64,000 nucleotides of DNA from Burkholderiaceae bacterium (GTDB lineage: Bacteria > Pseudomonadota > Gammaproteobacteria > Burkholderiales > Burkholderiaceae_C): contig CP126124.1 in NCBI GenBank assembly GCA_030123545.1, positions 1,922,001-1,986,000 of the forward strand, given 5' to 3'. Each line of letters begins with the position of its first letter. Within the stretch, counting starts at the first letter, position 1. A model generated the notes under the pieces. The model saw only the letters and a program-made list of their open reading frames with translations. It did no database searches and was not told where the DNA came from. Shown here piece after piece: positions 36,701-46,844 of this stretch. The position numbers were made by a program, and so were the translations under genes.

Positions 36701-37120
36701 ATGGCACGCGTCGCTGCAATGGTCGCGGCCCTGTGGTGGGGGAGCTTGTCGACGATCGGCTTGCTCGTCGTCCCGCTGCTGTTCGCCCATCTGCCTACGC
36801 GCGCGATCGCAGGCGGCATGGCGGCGCGGCTGTTTGCGGCGCAGACCTGGGTGTCGCTCGCCTGCGGGCTGGCACTGCTCGTGTTTTCACGAACAAAAAG
36901 CGCGGAAGCCGTCATGCCATCTTCGTATTTAGCTATTGGTTTGATAGCATTCTCGATGCTGCTCGCGTTGCTCGCGCAGTTCGTCGTGGCGCCGCATATC
37001 GTCGCGCGCGACAATTTGAGGCTCTGGCATAGCGTCGGCAGCGTCATGTATCTGCTGCAATGGGCGAGCGCCGGTGCGGTGCTGTGGCTGAGCGTGGCGC
37101 ACCCGGTTTCGGCCGGCTGA
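36701..37120 (+). CDS. DUF4149-like small membrane protein
   Basis: This is a 139-residue protein with four predicted membrane helices (ALWWGSLSTIGLLVVPLLFA; WVSLACGLALLVFS; YLAIGLIAFSMLLALLAQFV; VMYLLQWASAGAVLWLS) and short basic loops. It resembles DUF4149 proteins found next to greA in Burkholderiales; the function is unknown. The ATG at 36701 lies 19 bases after greA. The second loop and the start of the third helix (SAEAVMPSSYLAIGLIAFS) are encoded by a copy of the dispersed repeat at 36904-36949, so part of a membrane helix has probably been replaced or extended by repeat sequence. Confidence 0.8.
   Translation: MARVAAMVAALWWGSLSTIGLLVVPLLFAHLPTRAIAGGMAARLFAAQTWVSLACGLALLVFSRTKSAEAVMPSSYLAIGLIAFSMLLALLAQFVVAPHIVARDNLRLWHSVGSVMYLLQWASAGAVLWLSVAHPVSAG
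36904..36949. repeat. Dispersed GCTAT-type repeat, copy 7 (inside DUF4149-like gene)
   Basis: It reads GGAAGCCGTCATGCCATCTT, then CGTATTTAGCTATTGGTTTG, ATAGCA. The left half GAAGCC and the palindromic core AGCTATTGGTTTGATAGC match the family. The core is translated as part of a hydrophobic helix. Confidence 0.75.
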
Positions 37121-37162
37121 GGCTGGGCGGCGGCTTGGCTTCGTTGAGAGAGGCAGACGGCA

Positions 37163-38047
37163 GTGGAATCACAGATCGTTGAGATCGACGTGACCGAATG
37201 GCAGCAGCTCGCGCCGGATGCGGGCCGCACGGTCGCGCTCGAGGCCGGCAAGGTGCTGTACTTTCCGCGACTCGGCTTCGATTTGTTGCCCAGCGAAGCG
37301 ACGCTGCTCGATTCGCGGGTGCTGTCGCCGAAGTCGCGCAACATCAGCCTGGACGCGCAAGGCAGGCTGCACGGCGCCAGCGGCGACGCAGGGGTGCTGC
37401 AGGCGCTCTCCGCGATGGTCGCGCGCTTTCGCGCGCAGTCGCAGCAGCTGATCGCGGCGCTGCTGCCCGCTTATGTCGATCACTTGCGGCTCGCGCCGAC
37501 CAGCTACCGGCCGATGCAGGTGGAGTCGCGCCGGCAGTCCTGGCGCGCGGACGATCGGCGCCTGCATGTCGATGCGTTTCCTTCGCGGCCGAACCATGGC
37601 GAGCGCATCCTGCGCGTGTTCACGAACGTGAATCCGGCCGGTGTGCCGCGGGTGTGGCGCGTCGGCGAACCGTTCGAGGCGGTCGCGCGGCGCTTTCTGC
37701 CACGCGCGAAGGCGTATTCGGCGTGGCAGGCGCGCGCGCTGCGGCTGCTTCGCGTGACCAAGGCGCTGCGCTCCGAATACGACCACATGATGCTGCAGCT
37801 GCACGACGGCATGAAGAGCGATCCGGCGTACCAGCAGAACGCGCAGCAGGTCACAGTGCCGTTCCCCGCCGGTTCGATCTGGGTCTGCTTTTCCGACCAG
37901 ACCTCGCATGCGGTGATGTCCGGGCAGTACATGCTCGAGCAGACGCTGTTCCTCGCGCCCGAGCACCAGTACCACCCGGAGAGTAGCCCGCTCGCGATCC
38001 TGACGCGTCTCGCGGGCCGGCCGATCGTCAAAGCGGACCTGGGCTGA
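37163..38047 (+). CDS. kdoO: Kdo hydroxylase family protein (KdoO-like Fe(II)/2-oxoglutarate oxygenase)
   Basis: This is a 294-residue protein of the Kdo-hydroxylase family. In the related Burkholderia and Yersinia enzymes it hydroxylates the 3-position of Kdo to form Ko in the LPS inner core. Likely iron ligands lie in RRLHVDAFPSRPNHGERILR (H and D) and in the later SDQTSHAVMSGQYMLEQTLF (His). The sequence VFTNVNPAGVPRVWRVGEPF is also typical. The start is GTG at 37163 with a weak purine-rich leader. It converges with a glycosyltransferase gene that may also act on LPS. The family assignment is good; the activity is inferred. Confidence 0.82.
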   Translation: MESQIVEIDVTEWQQLAPDAGRTVALEAGKVLYFPRLGFDLLPSEATLLDSRVLSPKSRNISLDAQGRLHGASGDAGVLQALSAMVARFRAQSQQLIAALLPAYVDHLRLAPTSYRPMQVESRRQSWRADDRRLHVDAFPSRPNHGERILRVFTNVNPAGVPRVWRVGEPFEAVARRFLPRAKAYSAWQARALRLLRVTKALRSEYDHMMLQLHDGMKSDPAYQQNAQQVTVPFPAGSIWVCFSDQTSHAVMSGQYMLEQTLFLAPEHQYHPESSPLAILTRLAGRPIVKADLG

Positions 38048-38126
38048 CCGGGGTCCACGACTTGACCCAGCGCAGGCTGCGGCCGTCCGCCACCGAACGA
38101 GGTGCGGAGCCGCGCCGCAGCGCGGT

Positions 38127-38900
38127 CTATTCCCGCCAATGCTGCGCGACCCAAGGCGCCGGGCGCAGCGCGCGAAAGCGCCGGTTGCGGCGGCCAGCCA
38201 GCGCGTCGGGCGGATTGCATTCGCCGTGGAAGATCACGATGCGCGCGCCCGGCGGCACCTGCGGCTCGCGCCAGTAGCTCGCCGGCCAGTGCGGAATGCT
38301 CTGGTACTTGAAGCTCGGGCACCAGGCCGCGGGCCAGTAGCGCAGCCGGCCCTGGCGGTGCAGGAAGTCCGACAGATAGGTCTGCTCGTTGCGAAAGCGC
38401 GCCTGCACTTCGTCGGCATGGGTCCGGAAGTAGTCCAGCACGTCGCCGTGCGCGCCGATCTCGAATCGGTACACCGACGAATTGCCGGTGATGCGCCTCG
38501 CCTGCCAGGCGCGCCGGTAGTCGCGAATGATCAGGAATTCGCCCGGTTCGGCGAAGAACACGTCCAGATCGCCGACGATCACGACGTCGACATCGAGAAA
38601 CAGCGCGGTTCCGCGCAGCCCGTACAGATTGGGCGTGAAGGTGGTCAGCTTCTTCCAGGCCCGGTCCGGCGCGCCGGCCGGCACGTCGAGCGCGAGCGCC
38701 GGAATCGGGTGGCATTCGACCTCGCTGCGGATGCCGCTCGTGTCGTCGGTCAGGCAGACGAAGCGAAACGGGCCGCTCAGATGGCGGCGCACCATCGCGT
38801 ACAGCCGGTTCACGTATTCCGGGCCGTACTTGCGGCCCCACTTCATGCACAGGATGTTGCGCTCGGCATCTGCCGGGCGCGTCGCGGCGCCGGTTGTCAC
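38127..38900 (-). CDS. Glycosyltransferase (GT8/LPS-type, DxD motif)
   Basis: This is a 257-residue cytoplasmic glycosyltransferase. After NILCMKWGRKYGPEYVNRLY it has a metal-binding DxD (GTALFLDVDVVIVGDLDVFF) and later FHGECNPPDAL. The pattern matches families that add sugars from nucleotide sugars to LPS or capsule; the acceptor is unknown. The start is GTG at 38900, two bases after the yhbY stop, so translation is coupled to yhbY. Its convergent neighbour is the Kdo hydroxylase, which fits a role in LPS core assembly. Confidence 0.8.
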   Translation of the reverse strand: MTTGAATRPADAERNILCMKWGRKYGPEYVNRLYAMVRRHLSGPFRFVCLTDDTSGIRSEVECHPIPALALDVPAGAPDRAWKKLTTFTPNLYGLRGTALFLDVDVVIVGDLDVFFAEPGEFLIIRDYRRAWQARRITGNSSVYRFEIGAHGDVLDYFRTHADEVQARFRNEQTYLSDFLHRQGRLRYWPAAWCPSFKYQSIPHWPASYWREPQVPPGARIVIFHGECNPPDALAGRRNRRFRALRPAPWVAQHWRE

Positions 38901-38901
38901 T

Positions 38902-39378
38902 TCAGGTTCTGCCGCGTTTCTTGGCCGAAACCGGCGGCCGCGGGCGTGCGCGCTTGACCTTGCCGCCCGCGGTCAGCCGCTGGTTGCCGAGCACGCGCAG
39001 CATCTTGACTTCGGGCCGCTGGCCGCCGCGCTTGCTGTATTTCAGGACCTTGACGTCCTTCGGCCCCGGCATCCGGGCCTCGTCGACCGCCCGCTCTTTA
39101 GCCGGCTGCGGCCGCCACAGCACCAGCAGTTTCCCGATGTGCTGGATCGCCGCGGCGCCGAGCGCATCGGCCAGTTCATCGAGCATCGCCTCGCGCGCGG
39201 CGCGGTCGTCCGACAGCACCCGCACCTTGATCAGGCCGTGCGCGGCGAGCGCCGCGTCGGACTCCTTGATCACGCCGGGGGTCAGGCCGCCGGCGCCGAC
39301 GATCACGACCGGGTCGAGATGGTGCGCGGCGGCGCGGTGGGCCTTGCGCTCGGCCGGGGTCAACTGGATCTGTGCCAT
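38902..39378 (-). CDS. yhbY: YhbY family RNA-binding protein (CRM domain) with basic tail
   Basis: This is a 158-residue protein. The first 100 residues form a CRS1-YhbY (CRM) domain: LTPAERKAHRAAAHHLDPVV, IVGAGGLTPGVIKE, LIKVRVLSDDRAAREAML and IGKLLVLWRP. YhbY binds pre-50S ribosomal particles in E. coli. Here a Lys/Arg/Pro-rich tail of about 50 residues follows, not present in the 97-residue E. coli protein. It is divergent from rlmE, another 50S maturation factor, and shares a promoter region with it. The ATG is only six bases after a GATAAT -10, so the mRNA is probably leaderless. Confidence 0.93.
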   Translation of the reverse strand: MAQIQLTPAERKAHRAAAHHLDPVVIVGAGGLTPGVIKESDAALAAHGLIKVRVLSDDRAAREAMLDELADALGAAAIQHIGKLLVLWRPQPAKERAVDEARMPGPKDVKVLKYSKRGGQRPEVKMLRVLGNQRLTAGGKVKRARPRPPVSAKKRGRT

Positions 39379-39383
39379 CCCCG

Positions 39384-39390
39384 TATTATC
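39384..39390. promoter_or_regulatory. Shared bidirectional -10 element between yhbY and rlmE
   Basis: TATTATC on plus reads GATAATA on minus. The plus -10 TATTAT (39384-39389) is nine bases from the rlmE ATG, and the minus -10 GATAAT (complement of 39385-39390) is six bases from the yhbY ATG. Both transcripts would start at or within a base or two of the start codon. This is inference from motif and spacing. Confidence 0.5.
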
Positions 39391-39398
39391 GAGGCAGC

Positions 39399-40097
39399 AT
39401 GAAAGTCCGGACCCAGAGCAGGAAGGTGAACAAGGCGTGGCTGAACGATCATGTCAACGATCCATACGTGCGGCTGGCGCAGCGCGAAGGCTACCGCGCG
39501 CGGGCTGCGTACAAGCTCAAGGAGATCGACGAGACGCTGCATCTGGTCCGGCCCGGGCAACTGATCGTCGACCTGGGCAGTGCGCCGGGCGCGTGGAGCC
39601 AGTACCTGCGTCGCAGGCTGAGCGCGCTGGATGGGGCCGATGCGACCGAGCGTACGCAGCGCAGCGCGATCCTCGCGCTCGACCTGCTGACCATGGAGCC
39701 GGTCGACGGCGTGACCTTTCTGCAGGGGGACTTCCGCGAGCCGGCGGTGCTGCGCGCGCTCGAGGACGCGATGGCCGGCCGGCGCGCCGACCTGGTCTTG
39801 TCCGACATGGCGCCGAACCTGTCCGGCATCGCCGCCGCGGACGCTGCACGCATCGCCGATGTGGTCGAGCTTGCGGTCGCGTTTGCGCTGGCGCACCTGA
39901 CGCCACAGGGCGTGCTGGTGGCCAAGGTCTTCCATGGTAGCGGCTACAGCCAGCTGGTCGAATTGTTCAAGCGCAGCTTCCGGGCGGTCCGGCCTCTGAA
40001 GCCCAAGGCGTCGCGCAACAAATCGTCAGAGACGTTTCTGGTCGGGATCGGACCGAAGGGTGCGCCGGTGGCCATCGACGCAGGCGGGCCCGGGTGA
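39399..40097 (+). CDS. rlmE: 23S rRNA (uridine-2'-O)-methyltransferase RlmE (FtsJ)
   Basis: RlmE methylates U2552 (E. coli numbering) in the peptidyl-transferase A-loop, a late 50S maturation step. The 232-residue Rossmann methyltransferase shows YRARAAYKLKEID (catalytic Lys), the SAM motif VDLGSAPGAWSQYL, VLSDMAPNLSG (Asp), VAKVFHGSGY (Lys) and SRNKSSETFLVG (Glu). Length is slightly above the 209 of E. coli because of an insert after the SAM motif (RLSALDGADATERT). It is followed by ftsH, as in E. coli. Confidence 0.97.
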   Translation: MKVRTQSRKVNKAWLNDHVNDPYVRLAQREGYRARAAYKLKEIDETLHLVRPGQLIVDLGSAPGAWSQYLRRRLSALDGADATERTQRSAILALDLLTMEPVDGVTFLQGDFREPAVLRALEDAMAGRRADLVLSDMAPNLSGIAAADAARIADVVELAVAFALAHLTPQGVLVAKVFHGSGYSQLVELFKRSFRAVRPLKPKASRNKSSETFLVGIGPKGAPVAIDAGGPG

Positions 40098-40325
40098 CGG
40101 ATCGAATCGCCGGATCCGTCGGACGATCGCGGTTTGTCCCTCGGGCGGAATTGTCGGGCGCCGATGCTCTTGCCGGCCGACGATTCAAGTCCTTGTTACA
40201 TCTGGGGCTGCTGCGGCGCGGCGACGCGTTGCGACGCCTTGAAACGCCTAAAATCATCCGTAAATGAATAGCGTCGGGGCTTTGCATCCCGGCACTGTTC
40301 GTGGTCCATCGCACCGGAGCCCAGC

Positions 40326-42239
<1,914 letters not shown>

Positions 42240-42348
42240 TTAGCCACGCGCGCGGGCGGGCCTGCTGATCCTGCTTGCGCCCGCGCGACTGCGCCGCGGC
42301 GCGCTCATCGGCCGAAACGTTTGCTGATGGCGGCACCGGCGTTCTGCG

Positions 42349-43212
42349 ATGCACTGGCACACCACCCGATTCACGATCGATCTGGCGCGCCCGCGCGTGA
42401 TGGGCATCGTCAACGTCACGCCGGACTCGTTTTCCGACGGCGGTCGTCATCGCAACGCGGTGGATGCGCTCGCGCACTGCGAGCAGTTGCTGCGCGATGG
42501 AGCAGACATGCTTGACATCGGCGGCGAGTCGACCCGGCCCGGCGCGCGGCCGGTGCCGGCCGAGGAAGAGCTGGCGCGCGTGCTGCCGGTGGTCGCGGCG
42601 GCGGTCAGCTTCGGCGTGCCGGTGTCGGTCGACACCTCGAAGCCGCAGGTGATGCGGGCGGTGCTGGATCTGGGCGCGGACATCGTCAACGACGTGTGGG
42701 CGCTGCGCCTGCCCGGCGCCGCGCAGCTGCTGGCCGAGCATGGTCGTGCCGGCGTCTGCCTGATGCACATGCACCGCGAGCCGCAGACGATGCAGACCGC
42801 GCCGATGACCGATGACGTGGTTCCGCAGGTGCTCTCGTTTCTGCAGCAGCGCGTGGACGCGCTGCGCGGCTTGGGGTTAGATGCGAATCGCATCGTGGTC
42901 GATCCGGGGATCGGCTTCGGCAAGACGGCGGCGCAGAACTTCGCGCTGCTCGCGCGACAGCGCGAACTGCTGGCGGCGGGCCGCCCGCTGCTCGTCGGCT
43001 GGTCGCGCAAGTCCTCGCTGGCCACGGTGGCGGGGGGCGATGCGTCCGGACCGGGCGATCGGCTGATTCCCAGCGTGGCGGCGGCGCTGCTCGCCGTCGA
43101 GCGCGGCGCAAGGCTCGTGCGGGTGCACGATGTTCGCGAAACGGTGGCCGCGTTGAAAGTCTGGAGTGCTTCGAATACGATAGCGGGCGATCCGCACCAA
43201 CAAACGGGATGA
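42349..43212 (+). CDS. folP: Dihydropteroate synthase
   Basis: The enzyme joins p-aminobenzoate and hydroxymethyl-dihydropterin-PP in folate synthesis and is the sulfonamide target. The 287-residue TIM barrel shows the two signatures VMGIVNVTPDSFSDGGRH and ADMLDIGGESTRPGA, then SVDTSKPQVM, IVNDVWALR and LVGWSRKSSLATVAG. The ATG at 42349 has a weak ribosome-binding site. It stands between ftsH and glmM in the conserved order, seven bases before glmM. Confidence 0.97.
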   Translation: MHWHTTRFTIDLARPRVMGIVNVTPDSFSDGGRHRNAVDALAHCEQLLRDGADMLDIGGESTRPGARPVPAEEELARVLPVVAAAVSFGVPVSVDTSKPQVMRAVLDLGADIVNDVWALRLPGAAQLLAEHGRAGVCLMHMHREPQTMQTAPMTDDVVPQVLSFLQQRVDALRGLGLDANRIVVDPGIGFGKTAAQNFALLARQRELLAAGRPLLVGWSRKSSLATVAGGDASGPGDRLIPSVAAALLAVERGARLVRVHDVRETVAALKVWSASNTIAGDPHQQTG

Positions 43213-43219
43213 ACGAGAA

Positions 43220-44557
43220 ATGACGCGCAAATACTTCGGCACCGACGGCATTCGCGGCAAGGTCGGCGAGCTGCCGATCACGCCGGATTTCGTGCTGCGG
43301 CTGGCGCACGCGGTCGGCCAGGTGCTTAAAAAAACCGAGCCGCGACCGACGGTGCTGATCGGCAAGGACACGCGGATCTCGGGCTACATGCTCGAGAGCG
43401 CGCTCGAATCCGGATTCAACTCGGCGGGGGTCGACGTGGTGCTGCTGGGGCCGTTGCCGACGCCCGGCGTCGCCTACCTCACGCGCGCGCTGCGCGCGAG
43501 CTTGGGCGTGGTGATCAGTGCCAGTCACAACCCGTTCGGCGACAACGGCATCAAATTCTTCAGTGCGCGCGGCAGCAAGCTGCCGGATGCATGGGAGCAG
43601 GCGGTCGAGGCCGCACTCGAACAAGCGCCGCGCTGGGCCGATTCGGCATCGCTCGGCAAGGCGCGCCGGCTCGACGACGCGGCCGGCCGCTACATCGAGT
43701 TCTGCAAGAGCACGTTCGCGAACGACCTGACCTTGAAGGGCCTGAAGATCGTGGTCGACGCGGCGCACGGCGCGGCCTACCACATCGCCCCCAAGGTATT
43801 CCACGAACTGGGGGCCGAGGTCACCGCGATCGGCTGCGCGCCCGATGGCCTCAACATCAACCGCGGCGTCGGCGCGACCCATCCCGATGCGCTGATGCAG
43901 GCGGTGCGCGAACAGGGTGCCGATTACGGCATCGCGCTCGACGGGGATGCCGACCGCGTGATGGTGGCCGACGAGGGCGGCAGGCTCTACAACGGCGACG
44001 AACTGCTGTTCCTGCTCGCGAGCGACCGGCACGCGCGCGGCGAGGCGGTGCCCGGCGTCGTCGGCACTCAAATGACGAACATGGCGGTCGAGCTCGCGCT
44101 GAAAGCCCAAGGGATCGCTCTGGTGCGCGCGCGCGTCGGTGATCGCTACGTGCTCGAAGCGCTGGAGCAGCAGGGTTGGCTGCTCGGCGGCGAGGGTTCG
44201 GGCCACCTGCTGGCGCTGGACAAGCACACGACCGGCGACGGCCTGATCAGCGCGCTGCAGGTGCTGCAGGCGTGCGTGCGCAGCGGCCGCACGCTGGCGC
44301 AGCTGCTGGCCGAGATCACGCTGTTTCCACAGACCCTGCTCAACGTGCGGATCGCGCCGGGGCAGGACTGGCGCAGCAACGGCCCGCTGGCGCAGGAGAC
44401 GCGCGCGGTCGAGGCCGAACTGGGCGCGGCCGGGCGGGTGCTGATCCGGCCCAGCGGCACCGAGCCTGTGCTCCGGGTCATGGTCGAGGCGCGCGACGCG
44501 GCGAAGGCCCGTGACTGCGCCGAGCGGCTGGCCCGGGCTGTCGTCGGCGCGCCCTAG
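43220..44557 (+). CDS. glmM: Phosphoglucosamine mutase
   Basis: GlmM interconverts glucosamine-6-P and glucosamine-1-P for UDP-GlcNAc, a precursor of peptidoglycan and of lipid A made by the lpx genes in this window. In the 445-residue protein the phosphoserine loop is VVISASHNPFGDNGIKFF with S102, the metal loop is ALDGDADRVMVADEGG, the sugar-binding loop is GGEGSGHLLALD, and the C-terminal phosphate-binding loop is RPSGTEPVLRVMVEA. CGAGAA precedes the ATG. Length and domain order are normal. Confidence 0.98.
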   Translation: MTRKYFGTDGIRGKVGELPITPDFVLRLAHAVGQVLKKTEPRPTVLIGKDTRISGYMLESALESGFNSAGVDVVLLGPLPTPGVAYLTRALRASLGVVISASHNPFGDNGIKFFSARGSKLPDAWEQAVEAALEQAPRWADSASLGKARRLDDAAGRYIEFCKSTFANDLTLKGLKIVVDAAHGAAYHIAPKVFHELGAEVTAIGCAPDGLNINRGVGATHPDALMQAVREQGADYGIALDGDADRVMVADEGGRLYNGDELLFLLASDRHARGEAVPGVVGTQMTNMAVELALKAQGIALVRARVGDRYVLEALEQQGWLLGGEGSGHLLALDKHTTGDGLISALQVLQACVRSGRTLAQLLAEITLFPQTLLNVRIAPGQDWRSNGPLAQETRAVEAELGAAGRVLIRPSGTEPVLRVMVEARDAAKARDCAERLARAVVGAP

Positions 44558-44649
44558 CTCGGGCGGGCTCGCGTGGCCCAAGCCGGCCCGGGCCGCCCGG
44601 ACGAGGCGCGCGCTGCTGGCGCGTTGGCAATCCGCGTCATTTCACTGGT

Positions 44650-44683
44650 TTGTCACGCGCCTGTCACGCACGCGATCTAGAGT
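44650..44683 (+). promoter_or_regulatory. Pho box and -10 upstream of pstS
   Basis: TTGTCAC (44650-44656), four bases, CTGTCAC (44661-44667) fits the tandem seven-base PhoB half-sites spaced 11 bases apart. The -10 TAGAGT at 44678-44683 lies ten bases further, the spacing expected of PhoB-activated promoters lacking a -35. The gene for PhoB itself lies downstream in the same cluster. Confidence 0.75.
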
Positions 44684-44720
44684 TCCCTTGTTCGTCAACA
44701 ACGCAGAAGGGATGCTCCAG

Positions 44721-45782
44721 ATGCTCATGAAGTTACACCCAGCGATCGTGCTCGGCTTCACCGCCTTAGCCGGCGCACTCGCCCTGCCGGCCGCCGCGCA
44801 GGATGCGACCGGTGCCGGATCGTCGTTCGCGGCGCCGATCTATTCGCGCTGGTCCTTTGACTACAACAAGGCCACCGGCGCGAAGATCAACTACCAGTCG
44901 GTCGGATCGAGTGCCGGCATCCAGCAGATCAAGGCGAAAACGGTCGATTTCGGTGCGTCGGACATGCCGCTTTCCGACGAAGCACTCGCGAAGGACGGCC
45001 TGATCCAGTTCCCGACGGTGATCGGCGGTGTGATCCCCGTGGTCAACATCAAGGGCATCGCGCCGGGCCAGCTGAAACTCGACGGCAAGGTGCTCGGCGA
45101 CATCTACCTCGGCAAGATCACCAAATGGAGCGATCCGGCGATTCACGCGCTGAACCCGACCTTGTCGCTGCCGGATGGGGTGATTTCTCCGGTGCGCCGC
45201 GCGGACGGCTCCGGCACCACCTTCCTGTTTACCGACTATCTCAGCAAGGTCAATCCGCAGTGGAAGAAGGAGGTCGGCGAGGGCACGGCGGTCAACTGGC
45301 CGACCGGCGCCGGCGGCAAGGGGAACGAGGGCGTCGCGGCTTTCGTCGCCCGGTTGCCGAATTCGATCGGCTATGTCGAATACGCGTACGTGAAGCAGAA
45401 CAAGATGACTTACGCGCTGCTCAAGAATGCCGCGGGCCACTTCGTGGCACCGGACGCCGCCGCGTTCAAGGCCGCGGCTGCGGGCGCAACCTGGTCCAGG
45501 AGCTTTTATCAGATCCTCACCGACCAGCCCGGCAAGGACGCCTGGCCGATCACCGGTGCGACCTTCATCCTGATGCACAAGGTTCAGGATAAACCCGCGC
45601 AGGCGGCGGCCGTGCTCGGCTTCTTCGACTGGGCGTATCGCAATGGCGACGCATCGGCGCAGGCGATCGACTATGTCCCGCTGCCAGCCTCTGTCAAGGC
45701 GGCGGTGCAAGAGAGCTGGGGCCTGGTGAAGGACGCCTCCGGCAAGCCAGTGGCTTACGGTGGCGGCAAGACCGGTTCGTAA
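44721..45782 (+). CDS. pstS: Phosphate ABC transporter substrate-binding protein PstS
   Basis: PstS is the periplasmic high-affinity phosphate-binding protein. The 353-residue precursor has a signal peptide (LGFTALAGALALPAAA, cleavage near AAA-QDATG). It then has GAGSSFAAPIYSRWSFDYNK, NYQSVGSSAGIQQIKAKTVDFGASD and VRRADGSGTTFLFTDYL, the phosphate-binding Ser/Thr/Asp/Arg loops. Three ATGs lie close together (44712, 44721, 44727); 44721 was chosen because AGAAGG ends ten bases before it. A Pho box lies upstream, so phosphate starvation should induce it. Confidence 0.97.
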   Translation: MLMKLHPAIVLGFTALAGALALPAAAQDATGAGSSFAAPIYSRWSFDYNKATGAKINYQSVGSSAGIQQIKAKTVDFGASDMPLSDEALAKDGLIQFPTVIGGVIPVVNIKGIAPGQLKLDGKVLGDIYLGKITKWSDPAIHALNPTLSLPDGVISPVRRADGSGTTFLFTDYLSKVNPQWKKEVGEGTAVNWPTGAGGKGNEGVAAFVARLPNSIGYVEYAYVKQNKMTYALLKNAAGHFVAPDAAAFKAAAAGATWSRSFYQILTDQPGKDAWPITGATFILMHKVQDKPAQAAAVLGFFDWAYRNGDASAQAIDYVPLPASVKAAVQESWGLVKDASGKPVAYGGGKTGS

Positions 45783-45809
45783 CCGGGACAATCTGGCAAA
45801 GTAGCGCCG

Positions 45810-46844
45810 GTGCCACCTGCAGCTTCCGTTGATCGGGCGGCGGTCGAAGTGAGCTTCGACACGCCGCAGCGCCTTGCGCCTGACGCGGGCAGGGCCGCTG
45901 GCCGGCCGCGTGGCGGCGCGCTGACGGATCGCCTCTTCGGATCCGCCGCCGCGGCGGCTGCGCTGCTGACGCTCGGCCTGCTGGTCGGCATCATCGTTTC
46001 GCTGATCGTCGGCGCATGGCCGGCGATCGAGAAGTTCGGGCTTGGCTTCGTCGCGAGCAGCGCCTGGGATCCGGTGCATGCCGACTTCGGCGGGCTGGTG
46101 ATGACCTGCGGCACGCTGGCGACTGCGTTCATTGCGCTGCTGATCGCGGTACCGGTTAGCTTCGGCATTGCGCTGTTCCTGACCGAACTCGCGCCGGCCT
46201 GGCTGCGCCAGCCGCTGGGCACGGCGGTCGAGTTGCTGGCCGCGGTGCCGTCGATCGTCTACGGGATGTGGGGGCTGCTGATATTCTCGCCGCTGCTCGC
46301 GACCTGGGTGCAGCAGCCGTTGCAGGCCGCGTTCGGCCGCGTGCCTTACCTGGGCGCGCTGTTCTCCGGGCCGCCGGTCGGCATCGGCATCCTGTCGGCC
46401 GGCATCATCCTCGCGATCATGATCATTCCTTACATCGCGGCGGTGATGCGCGACGTGTTCGCCGTCACGCCGCCGCTGCTGAAGGAATCCGCGTACGGAC
46501 TCGGCGCGACGACCTGGGAGGTCGTGGTCCGGGTCGTGCTGCCGTACACCCGTGCCGGCGTGATCGGCGGCATCATGCTCGGTCTGGGGCGCGCGCTCGG
46601 GGAGACGATGGCCGTCACCTTCGTGATCGGCAACTTCAACCAGCTCGATTCGTTCAGCCTGTTCCAGGCCGCCAACAGCATCACCTCGGCGTTGGCCAAC
46701 GAATTCGCCGAGGCCGGCGCCGGCCTGCACCGGGCGTCGCTGATGTACCTGGGGCTGATCCTGTTCTTCATCACGTTCGTGGTGCTGGCCCTGTCCAAGC
46801 TGCTGCTGGCGCGGATGCAAAGGAAGGAAGGGGCGCGGGCATGA
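45810..46844 (+). CDS. pstC: Phosphate ABC transporter permease PstC
   Basis: This is a 344-residue inner-membrane permease with about six helices. The binding-protein-dependent transport signature (EAA loop) is LKESAYGLGATTWEVVVRVV. The start is GTG at 45810, 28 bases after pstS. The N-terminal tail before the first helix (GSAAAAAALLTLGLLVGIIV) is about 40 residues, basic and Ala/Arg-rich. The stop overlaps the pstA start by four bases (ATGA). Confidence 0.96.
   Translation: MPPAASVDRAAVEVSFDTPQRLAPDAGRAAGRPRGGALTDRLFGSAAAAAALLTLGLLVGIIVSLIVGAWPAIEKFGLGFVASSAWDPVHADFGGLVMTCGTLATAFIALLIAVPVSFGIALFLTELAPAWLRQPLGTAVELLAAVPSIVYGMWGLLIFSPLLATWVQQPLQAAFGRVPYLGALFSGPPVGIGILSAGIILAIMIIPYIAAVMRDVFAVTPPLLKESAYGLGATTWEVVVRVVLPYTRAGVIGGIMLGLGRALGETMAVTFVIGNFNQLDSFSLFQAANSITSALANEFAEAGAGLHRASLMYLGLILFFITFVVLALSKLLLARMQRKEGARA

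Noticed and set aside
40193..40260. Possible heat-shock (sigma-32) promoter before ftsH, from CTTGAAA near 40238
   Set aside because: The expected CCCCAT-like -10 does not follow at the right distance; only a weak TAAAAT is present.
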